A stretch of 64,000 nucleotides of DNA from Ovis canadensis (Eukaryota; Chordata; Mammalia; Artiodactyla; Bovidae), in assembly GCF_042477335.2 (NCBI RefSeq), contig NC_091262.1, positions 15,148,001-15,212,000 on the forward strand. The letters are read 5' to 3'. This document shows, one piece after another, positions 31,801 through 43,800 of this stretch; within the stretch, counting starts at the first letter, position 1; the number at the start of each line of letters is the position of its first letter. A program made the position numbers and the translations under genes. Below the pieces are notes generated by a model that saw nothing but the letters and a program-made list of their open reading frames with translations, was not told where the DNA came from and did no database searches.

Positions 31801-34800
31801 TTTTTTCCTTTCTGACCAGCCTTTTTCTTTCCCCAGTTTCCTAACTGAATGCCACACACCAGTTATGCGGCGGCTGAGTGAGCCGGGCCCTGACCAGGCA
31901 GTGAGAATGTGCTGTATCATGTTCAGACTCTCACACCCGGCCCACTGGGGGACGCTGACCTCCTGTTACGGCTGAGGCTGGAGCACGGAGGAGTAAAGTT
32001 ACCGGTGAGGGTGCAGACCCGGACACCTGCTCAGAGAGACCTAAAGGCCTGTCTGGGCACATGAGGGCAAAGGTGGTCCTGAGACAGCCTCCCCAAAGAG
32101 GGGCCATCCTAGAAGAGCGGCCTGTCTTATCTCAGCTGGAACCAGGGGGCTGTGGGTGAACACACACTCACCCCCCTCAGCAGTTACCATGCCCTGGGGA
32201 TGTGCAGGGCCATCTCCATGACAACCATTCTAGGGCTATCACCAGCCTCAACTGTCCTGATGAGGTGACAGGGTGGCAATTCCTACATCACCAAGGGGGT
32301 GCTACCACAGACCTCCTGTAGAAAATACGGCAATTATTACTGATTGGTGAGGAAGCTTTATTTCAGAGTAAGCTCTCACTCAGGTGTGCATTCTCTATGC
32401 AGGAAGACCAAACTATTTGATATCGGGGAATCCTGGGGACCACCCCTTTTCCTAGGCTACCTGCAGTCTCTCCCAGCTCTCCCCAGCAGGTGGGGCTGCC
32501 ACATCCCTGAACCTCCCTGGAGACTGGACTTGAATCGAGTGGGTGCGGAGACAGGTGGGTGCGGGTGCAGACTGGAGAGGAGCCCAGGAGGCTCGCCAGG
32601 CCCTCAGTCTGCAAGGAAAAGCCACCATCAGACACACAGTCCTTAAGGAAATTATGGACAATTCAGCAGCTATTCAGAGCTTAGGAGGAATGTTTTAAAA
32701 TTAGATGCTGGTCTTGAAACAAAATCATCTCCCAGGTGGCTCAGATGGTAAAGAATCAGCCTGCCAATGCAGGAGACCTGGGTTTGATGCCTGGGTGGGA
32801 AGATCCCCTGGAGAAGAAAATGACAACCCACTCCAGTATTCTTGCCTGGAGAATCCCATGGACAGAGGAGCCTGTCCACTGGCGGGCTACAGTCCATGTG
32901 GTCACAAAGAGTCAGACACAACTGAGTAACACTTCAAACAAAGTTCAGCAGACAAAAAGTGATGGGAATTCAGATCACCATGGAGTCTCTGGGTCCCAAA
33001 GCGTGATGAAGTTGGACCCCAGGTGGCTCACAGCCATCAGAAGCACCTACAAAGGTCCTTCTTCCTAAGTTGGCCTGGGGTCAGGCTTAGAGCGTAGGCC
33101 TCTGCTGAGGCCAAAGCCACAGGACAGGACTCTCCTGTCTCCCCGGAGACAGTAAGAAGCTCTAACTTTTTAATTTGACACTGAATTACTGACTTCATAA
33201 TATGTAGCTATATCTGTTGCTAGTGTATTCTGCGGCTTTCAAATCCAAGCTTTATATTTGGAGCAGACTGCTAATTTTATTGCACTGACTGTGATTTTAT
33301 AAATAGGAAAAAGAGCAAGAAAACGTTTTCCCACCCTAGAGTATAGTATGGAAGGGGTAGGAAATTCAAGATGCTTCAAGAGGAGGCAGCTGCACAGGAG
33401 GAGGCTGTCCGGCCTGGATACTTGCCTATGGCCAGGGTCATGGCCTTGAGCTTGCTCCTGACCAGTTTCACCACCATGCTCTTCTGCAGGGGGGTTGAGC
33501 GACAGCAAAGGACAGACCGGCACTGCTTAGCGAGGAAGAGGAATTTGTCCTCCAGGTTCTTCTGGAGGGCGTAGGCCAGACTTCTCCCATCGATCACGAG
33601 GCTGGGGCCAGAGGCGGTGGCTTCGGAGGGTGGACAGAGCGGGGCGAAGCCCACGCTGAGGCTGCCAGCGGTCCTCTGAGGGCTGCAGGACTGCACGTAG
33701 CGCAGGCACTGGTCCAGCAGGGCCTCGCACGCCTCCTGAAGTGGACAGAAGCGGAATGCATGGATCACTCACCCACATCACCACAGCGACACATCTGAGA
33801 CTCTGCCGGGACCTAGGCTGCAGTCCTGGCCCAGAAGGGCACCCTCCTGCACCTGGGAAGTCAGGGGAAGTGGTCAACTTTCAGCATGAAAGAGTCTGGG
33901 TGGGTTTAGGGTTCCTATTAAGATTCTACTTGATTCCATTATACCGCGTAGAGCTTAGCACAGAGCATCTTCACTTGGGAGGCCTGGCCAGACTGGTGGA
34001 ACTACTGGCTGGTCAGACAATGGGAGCTTTCCAGGCACTTCCCCACGGTCCTCAGAGGCCCTTACTCAGAACTTCTTGTTTCCTAGAGCTACCAAGGAGA
34101 GCTTCTGCTGTGATTAGCTTCCAAAGAAGTGTAATCAGAGTATCTTTAAGCTCTCCAGTTGACCAGGAAAAAAAAAAGCCTAATTTCTGAGGCTTTGAAT
34201 TGGCAGTACCCTTCCAAAGCTGTATCTGAGTCCCAGAAAGGATAGGGAAACTTCCTGGGGAGACCGCAGGGTCAGGGCACAGAGGCATGGGAGGGACAAG
34301 TGTTTCTAAGAATGAATAGACTCCAGGAACTCCACTGGTTCCTGCTCCTCCATGGACAGAGAGCCCCAGGTCAGTGAGCGGCTTCCCACATGGCACTGTG
34401 GGAATCACTGTGGGAATAAGCACTTACTGAGCACGTTTTCTATTGAGAAAAGTGGGTGAGACAGAGAACAGAAGCCTGAAAAGATGCAGCCATTGACTTT
34501 GGGTGATGGGCCAAGAAGCGGGACACACACATAACCCCACGACCACAGCAAGTCACTGAGCAGAATGCGCAGTGTGCCGGATACCGGGAGACGGGAGCCT
34601 TGCTCTAGGGTGGGGCTGGGGGCGGCAGTGCCCGGGGAGGCTTTACGGAGAAGGCGGGACTCCACTGCAGAACCACTACGGACGCTCAGGTCCTAACACA
34701 AAGCCCTGGCAAGGCAGGACGGAACGAGCAGATCCTGCCCCCACCCTGGAAGCCCGCGGTGGCACCCGGACAGAGTCACCGAGTGGCGCTGAGGACTCAG

Positions 34801-37800
34801 AGTAAACGGCAGCAGTCAGGCTAGGGAAGGAGACTGGTACTCTAAGCACGGGATGCCTGGACAGAAGCTGGAAGCAAGACAGGAAAGCTCCAGTGCGAGA
34901 AGACCTCTACTTCTGGCTTGAAAACCAGAAAAGAGAACTTTCCATGCTCAGGGCAGAGGGAGGAAACCCCATTTTTATTTATTTTCCTCAATTCTCTTGA
35001 ACCCAGCGCCAGGCGACTCTGCCCCAGGGCAGCAGCAGGAACAGCCATGGTGGCCGGGCTGCCTGTCGCCGGGGACTCCGAGGGAGGCGTCCCTCCTCTC
35101 AGACCAACTGCGGCCCAGATGGCAAGGCGGTCGCTGCCCTCCTTCCATCTGTCCGGCCACCACCTTGGCCCCGGAAGTCAGTGCTGAGACACAAAGCAGA
35201 TCAAGGCAACTCACCCACCTTTCAGCCAGAGGGAGTCCCAGAGAATCAGAAAGAAGTGGACCATTGTTAGGAGTGGGGAGCTGGGCAAAAATATGAGACA
35301 GATTCTAACAGCTTGGCAAAGGCTAAACGAAAGTGACACTGAACTCCACGCCCCGAGGCTGTTGGGAGCCTGCAGCCTGCACCCAAGAGGACTGATTACC
35401 TGCCTTAAAAAAATACACATTCTCCATAGAATTTAACGTGACCAGAGGGCCATTTGGGGCTTCCTTTGACAGCTCAGTTGGTAAAGAATCTGCCCGCAAT
35501 GCAGGAGATCCCTGTTCGATTCCTGGGTTAGGAAGATCCCCTGGAGAAGGGATAGGCTACCCACTCCAGTACTCTTGGGCTTCCCTTGTGGCTCAGCTGG
35601 TAAAGAATCTGCCTGCAATGCAGGAGACCCTGGTTTAATTACTGGGTTGGGAAGATCCCCTGGAGAAGGGAAAGGCTACCCACTCCAGTACTCTGGCCTG
35701 AAGAATTCCATGGACTGTGTAGTCCATGGGGTCGCAAAGAGTCGGACATGACTGAGCAACTGTCAGTTTCATTTTCAGAATGCCATTTAAAATACCCACA
35801 ATGCAACTCCAAATTTATCAGCAGATAAAGAGCTAGGAAATTCTCAGTGCTGTGGAAAAAGAAAATCTACCGAAGTCAATGCCAAGATGACATATATACT
35901 GGAATTATCTGAAAGAGACTGTGAAACAGTCATTAAAAAGTATTCCAATAAGTAAGAAATAAGTCTAGAAATGAATAGAAAGAAAGTCTCAGCAAAAAAC
36001 ATAAGATATAAAGAATAATTAAATACAAATTTCAGAACCCCCAAAACACATTAATCAAAATGTAAAGCTCACTGGATTCCACTTATGTATCCATCATTGG
36101 ATTACATAAATAATTTATGAAATTTCTCTGTGCTCAAGGAGGGATATTATAACCTCACATTCTGTAAGTGTGAGCTATGCACAATGACTTTCTTTCAAAG
36201 AGGACAGTGTGAAATGGGTGAAAAGAATTAGCTTATGGTGGAAAAACCAGACAAAATTAACATCCACAGTAATATGCCACGTTGATAGAATATGCTCTCG
36301 ACATGATGTGACGAAATGATGAAAATGACCTTTTGTCTGTGGTCTTCTTCCCCAAAGCTCGTAACTTTAATCAAGAGAGAGACATCAGACAATTTTCCAT
36401 GTAAGACATTCTACAAAACATCTAACTGTATCTATCCTCAAAACTGTCAAGGTCATCCAAAAGAAAGCCTGAGAAACTGTTGTAGCCAGTAAGAACCTGA
36501 GGAGACATGACAACTAAATGTAATGTGGGTCCTGAATGAGATTCTGGAAAATAAAAAGGATGACAAGATGAAGATTAAGACAATCTGAATATAGCACAGA
36601 TTTTAGTAGCAACTGTATACCAATATCCATTTATTAATTGCAATGATGTTAATAATAGGCAAAATTAGGTGTAGGTGAAACAGTACTATCTTCACAATTC
36701 TTTTGGTAAATTTAAAACCATCCTATATAAAAAGTTTATTTAAAAAACCCACTGAGGGAGCTCAGTGGCAGAATAGAAATAACAGAAGCAAAAGCCAGTG
36801 ACCCCAAAGACAAGAGAAATTATCCAATTTGAACAAGAGAAAAAAAATTAAAAACTGGAGAGTGCCTGTGGGACCCTTGAGAAAATATCAAAAGACATGT
36901 CATCAGTCTTTGAGAAGAGGAGGAGAAAGTGTACTGCAGAAAAAGCGTTTGATGAAATAATGGCTGAAAACTTAATAAATCTGGTGAGAGACACAGCCCC
37001 AAAGATTCAAGGAGCTTAGCAAATACCAGAGTATAAATCAAAAGAAATCCATGCCCAAACATATCATAATGAAGCTGCCTAAAACTAAAGAAAAACACTG
37101 GAAAGCAGCCAGATAATGATTCATTAGCTATGGTTCAAATGACTGCTGATTTCTCACTAGGTATGTGGTGAAATAAGACATTCTCTGATGCAGAAAAGCA
37201 GGAGGATCTGCCATCAGCGGACCTACTCTAAAAAACAGATAAAGTTAGGGAGTTTGGGATGGGCTCGAACACACTGCTGTAGTCAAAATGGATAACCAAC
37301 AAGGAGTTATTGTATAGCACACGGAACTCTGGGCAATGTTATGTGACAGCCTGGATGGCAGGGGCACTTGGGGAGAATGGATGTGTGTATATCTACAGCT
37401 GAGTCCTTTTGCTGTTCACCTGAAACTATCACATAGTTTATTAATCAGCCGTACCCCAATACAAAATTTAAAAAAAATAGAAGTTCCCCCTAGGAAAGGG
37501 GAATTGTGCCACAAGGAAACTTGAAACAATAGAAATGTAAGAAGAGCAGCAAAAATTGCAAATATAATTTAATTTAAGTAAATATTATCTAACTTAAGTA
37601 AATATAACAGACCATTCTTTTCCTCTTGATGTCTTTAAAATATGCTTTTAGATTGAAAGGAAAAAAGTATATATCATCTGATGAAGATTTCAATATATGC
37701 AACTGTAATATATAAGATACCTACAACACTAGCGGGAAGAGTTGGGGGAAACATGGAGTGATGAGATTTCTTCACTCCACTGACAGGAATGAAGTAGACT

Positions 37801-40800
37801 GACAGCTTACATACGCACAGTATGCTGCAGCTACTGCTAAGTCGCTTCAGTCGTGTCTGACTCTGTGCGACCCGAGAGACGTCAGCCCCACCAGGCTCCC
37901 CTGTCCCTGGGGTTCTCCAGGCAAGAACACTGGAGTGGGTTGCCATTTCCTTCTCCAATATGCACAGTATAAGCCTAATAAATACACTAAAAAGGTTAAG
38001 TGATGTCAAAACATATGATAAATTAAAATGGAATACTAAAAAAATATTCAAATAGCTCAAAAGAAGGTAGAAAAAACAGAATAAAAAACAATAATCAAAC
38101 AAAAGATAACATAGTAGACTTGCATCCAAACGTATTGATAATTAGAATAAATGTAAATGATCTAAGCATATCAGTTAAAAGGAATTGTCTGATATACGAA
38201 AACATGACCTATTGTCCAAATGTAATGTCACATTACGTTACATTACAATGCTTCATTTCAAATGTAATGCTACAGGTAGATTAAAAACGGAAAGATCAAA
38301 CAAAGTGTGCCATGCAAACAGAAATCAAAATATATGGAGTGCATCGAACCTGGCTTGGGGCTGGTGCACTGAGACGACCCAGAGGGATGGTACGGGGAGT
38401 GGGGAGGGAGGGGGGTTCAGGATGGGGAACACATGCATACCTGTGGCGGATTCATGTTGATGTATGGCAAAACCAATACAATATTGTAAAGTAACCTCCA
38501 ATTAAAATAAATAAATTTATATTTAAAAATAAAAAAAATATGGAGTGACTATTTGGGGACAAGATAAATTATTTCAGGCTTTTCAGGTCATTCAGTCTCT
38601 GTGACAACTACTCAACACTGCCATTATAGCATGAACACAGCCTACTGTATATAAAAACACAGAGAAGGCTGTGTTCAAATACAACACCATAAAAACAGGT
38701 TCAGTTCAGTTCAGTTGCTCAGTCGTGTCCGACTCTTTGGGACCCCATGAATCGCAGCACGCCAGGCCTCCCTGTCCATCACCAACTCCCAGAGTTCACT
38801 CAGACTCACGTCCATCGAGTCAGTGATGCCATCCAGCCATCTCATCCTCTGTCGTCCCCTTCTCCTCCTGTCCCCAATCCCTCCCAGCATCACAGCCTTT
38901 TCCAGTGAGTCAACTCTTCGCATGAGGTGGCCAAAGTACTGGAGCTTCAGCTTTAGCATCATTCCTTCCAAAGAAATCCCAGGGTTGATCTCCTTCAGAA
39001 TGGACTGGTTGGATCTCCTTGCAGTCCAAGGGACTCTTACAACAGGTAGCAGGCTGGATTGGAGGCATAAGGCAGTTTTCCAATTCTTATTACAGAAGAA
39101 GTACCATCTCTCAACAGGAGCTAATTGATCCACCAGCCAACAACGTCACAAAACATACATTCTTTCCATGTGCATATGAACATTCACCAAGAAAGACCAT
39201 AGCCTGGGTCATTAAAATAAGGAAGCCGTGGTACACATACACAATGGAGTATTACTCAGCCATTAAAAAGAATACATTTGAGTCAGTTCTAATGAGGTGG
39301 ATGAAACTGGAGCCTATTATACAGAGTGAAATAAGCCAGAAAGAAAAACACCAATACAGTATACTAATGCATATATATTGAATTTAGAAAGATGGTAATG
39401 ATAACCCTGTATGCAGGGCAGCAAAAGAGACACAGATGTATAGAACAGTCTTTTGGACTCTGTGGGAGAGGGAGAGGGTGGGATGATTTGGGAGAATGGC
39501 ATTGAAACGTGTATAATATCATATAAGAAACAAATCACCGGTCCAAGGTTCGATGCAGGATTCAGGATGCTTGGGGCTGGTGCACTGGGATGACCCAGAG
39601 GGACGGTACGGGGAGGGAGGTGGGAGGGGGGTTCAGGATGGGGAACATGTGTATACCCATGGTGGATTCATGTTGATGTGTGGCAAAACTAATACAATGT
39701 TGTAAAGTAATTAGCCTCCAATTAAAATTTAAAAATTTATAATGAATATAAAAGAATAAAAATAAAAAGCACATTCTACACAATGGAATATTACTCAGCC
39801 ATGAAAAGGAACACATTTGAGTCAGTTCTGATGAGGTGGATGAACCTAGAACCTATTATACAGAGTGAAGTTAGTCAGAAAGAAAAAGATAAATATCATA
39901 TTCTAATGCACATATATGGAATCTAGAAAAATGGTTCTGAAGAATTTATTTAGAGGGCAACAATGGAGAAACAGATGTAGAGGATAGACTTATGGACATG
40001 GGGAGAGGGGAGGAGAGGGTGAGATGTATGGAAAGAGTAACATGGAAACATACATTACAATATGTAAAATAGATAGCCAACAGAAATTTACTGTATGTCT
40101 CAGGAAACTCAAACAGGGGCGCTATATCAACCAAGAAGGGAGAGAGATGGGAGGAACACTCACAAGGGAGGGGATATATGTATACTTATGGCTGATTCAT
40201 GTTGAGGTTTGACAGAAAACAGCAAAATTCTGTAAAGCAATTATCCGTCAATAAAAAAATAATTAAAAAAAACTGAAAAAAGCATATTCTCTGACAAGAA
40301 TGGACAGAAATCAACAGAATAGGTGTAAAATAGAAAGCGACAACAGAAAGCCAACAGGAAAACTCCAAACACTTGGAAATTAGACAAAATCAGTTCAGTT
40401 CAATTGCTCAGACATGTCCAACTCTTTGCGACCCCATGGACTGCAGCACATCAGGCTTCCCGGTCCGTCATCAACTCCCGGAACTTACTCAAAGTCAAGT
40501 CCATAGATTTGGTGATGCCATCCAACCATCTCTTCCTCATCTCCTCCTGCTTTCAATCTTTCCCAGCATCAGGGTCTTTTCCAGTGAGTCAGCTCTTCGC
40601 ATGAGGTGGCCAGAGTATTGGAGTTTCAGCTTCAACATCAGTCCTTCCAATGAACACCCAGGACTGATCTCCTTTAGGATGGACTGGTTGGATCTCCTTG
40701 CAGTCCAAGGGACTCTCAAGAGTCTTCTCCAACACCACAGTTCAAAAGCATCAATTCTTCAGTGCTCAGTTTTCTTTATAGTCCAATTCTCACATCCATA

Positions 40801-43800
40801 CTCGACTACTGGAAAAAACATAGCCTTGACTAGACAGACCTTTGTTGGCAAAGTAATATGCTTTGCTTTTTAATATGTTGCCTAGGTTTGTCATAGCTTT
40901 TCTTCCAAGGAACAAGTGTCTTCTAATTTCATGGTTGCAGTCACCATCTACAGTGATTTTGGAGCCCCCAAAATAAAGTCTGTGATTCTTTCCATTGTTT
41001 CCCTATTTACCATGAAGTGATGGAACTGCATGCCATAATCTTAGTTTTCTGAATGTTGAGTTTTAAGCCAACTTTTTCACTCTCCTCTTTCACTTCTCTC
41101 TGCCATAAGGGTGGTGTTATCTGCGTATCTGAAGTTACTGATATTTTTCCCAGAAATCTTGATTTCAGCTTGTGCTTCACCCAGTCCAGCAATTCTCATG
41201 ATGTACTCTGCATATAAGTTAAATAAGTAGGTTGACAATATACAGCCTTGATGTACTCCTTTCCCAATTTGGGACCAGTCTGTTGCTCCATGCCTGGTTG
41301 TAACCGTTGCTTCCTGACCTGCATACAGATTTCTCAGGAGGCAGGTCAGGTGGCCTGGTATTCCTGTCCCTTTCACAATTTTCCACAGTTTGCTGTGATC
41401 CACACAGTCAAACACTTTGGCATAATCAATAAAGCAAAAAGTAGGTATCTTTCTGGAATTCTCTTGCTTTTTCAATGATACAACGGATGTTAGCAATTTG
41501 ATCTCTCGTTCCTCTGCCTTTTCTAAATCCAGCTTGAATATATGGAAGTTCTTGGTTCACACATACTGTTGAAGCCTGGCTTGGATAATTTTGAGCATTA
41601 CTTTGGTATCATGTGAAATGAGTGCAATTGTGCAGTAGTTTGAGCATTCTTTGGTATTGCTTTTCTTTGGGATTGGAATGAAAACAGACCTTTTCTAGTC
41701 CCGTGGCCACTGCTGAGTTTTCCAAATTTGCTGGCATAGTGAGTGCAGCACTTTCACAGCAAAATCTTTTAGGATTTGAAATAGGTCAACTGGAATTCCA
41801 TCACCTCCACTAGCTTTGTTCGCAATGATGTTTCCTAAGGCCCACTTGACTTTGCATTCCAGGATGTCTGGCTCCAGGTGAGTGATCACACCATCGTGGT
41901 TATCTGGGTAATGAAGATCTTTTTTGTATCGTTCTTCTGTGTATTCTTGTCATATCTTCTTAATATCTTCTGCTTCTGTTAGATCTGTACCATTTCTGTC
42001 CTTTATTATGCCCATCTTTGCATGAAACGTTCCCTTTGTATCTCTAAGAGATCTCTGGTCTTTCCCAGTCTGTTGTTTTCCTCTACTTCTTTGCATTGAT
42101 CACTGAAGAAGGCTTTCTTCTCTCTCCTTGCTATTCTTTGGAACTCTGCATTCCAGTGGGTATATCTTTCCTTTTCTCCCTTGTCTTTAGCTTCTCTTCT
42201 TTTCTCAGGTATTTGTAAGGCCTCATCAGACAACCATTTTGCCTTTTGCATTTCTTTTTCTTGGGGATGGTCTTGATCACTGCCTTCTGTACAATGTCAT
42301 GAACCTCTTTCCATAGTTCTTCAGGCACTCTATCAGATCTAATCCCTTGAAACTATTTGTCACTTCCACTGTATAATTGTAAGGGATTTGCTTTAGGTCA
42401 TTCCTGAATGGTCTAGTGGTTTTCCCTACTTTCTTCAATTTCAGTCTGAATTTGGCAATAAGGAGCTCATGATCTGAGCCACAGTCAGCTCCCGGTCTTC
42501 GTTTTTCCTGACTGTATACAGCTTCTCCATCTTTAGCTGCAAAGAATATAATCAATCTGATTTCAGTATTGACCATCTGGCAATGTCCATGTGTGGTCTT
42601 CTCTTTTGTTGTTGGAAGGTGTTTGCTATGACAAGTGCGTTCTCTTGGTAAAACTCTGTTAGCTTTTGCCCTGCTTCATTCTGTACTCCAAGGCCAAATT
42701 TGCCTGTTACTCCAGGTAGCTCTTGACTTCCTACTTTTGCATTCCAGTCCCCTATAATGAAAAGGACATCTTTTTTGGGTGTTAGTTCTAGAAGGTCTTG
42801 TAGGTCTTCATAGAACCGTTCAACTTCAGCATTACTGGTCAGGGCATAGATTTGGATTACTGTGATATTGAATGGTTTGCCTTGGAAACGAACAGAGAGC
42901 ATTCTGTCGTTTTTGAGACTGTATCCAAGTACTGCATTCTGGACTCTTCTGTTGACTGTGATGGCCACTCCATTTCTTCTAAGGGATTCTTGCCCACAGT
43001 AGTAGATATAGTGGTCATCTGAGTTAAATTCACCCACTCCAGTCCATTTTAGTTCACTAACTCCTAAATGGCGATGTTCACTCTTGCCATCTCGTTTGAC
43101 CACTTCCAATTTCATGGACCTAACATTCCAGATTCCTATGCAATATTGCTCTTTTATAGCACTGGACTTTACTTCCATCACGAGTCATCCACAATTGGGT
43201 GTTGTTTTTGCTTTGGCTCTGTCTCTTCATTCTTTCTCAAGTTATTTCTCCACTGATTTCTAGTAGCATGTTGAGCACCTACAGACTTGGGGAGTTCATC
43301 TTTCAGTGTCCTATCTTTTTGCCTTTTCATACTGTTCACGGAGTTCTCAAGGCAAGAATACTGAAGTGGTTTGCCATTCCCTTCTCCTTGGACCACATTT
43401 TGTCAGAACTCTTCACCATGTCCTGTACATTTTGAGTGGCCCTACGTGGTTTTCTCATTGTTTCCTTGAGTTAGACAAGGCTTGGTTAGTTTTAATAGTT
43501 TTAATAGATTGGTTAATCTGCCCTCTGATAGAGAAGGATAAGAAGTTTATGGAAGGTTCCTGATGGGAGAGACTGACTGAGGGGGAAACAGGGTCTTGTT
43601 GTGATGGGCGGGGCCATGCTCAGTAAATCTTTAATCCAATTTTCTGCTGATGGAGGCACTGAGTGCAGCAGTGCATCATGGGACCTTTTGAAGGAGGTAG
43701 CTATTATCTTTCATTACCTCCACCATAGTTTGGCTTCAGGTAGAACAGGGAGGGAACACAGCCCCGCCCATCAACAGAAAATTGGATTAAAGATTAAACA

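Larger units (their letters stand above)
30768..33425 (-). other. ATP10A: ATP10A intron G-H (GC-AG)
   Basis: 2,658 bp starting GCAAGTATCC and ending gttctag. It holds a Bov-tA at 32726-32930. The rest is unique, with no supported gene. Confidence 0.85.
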
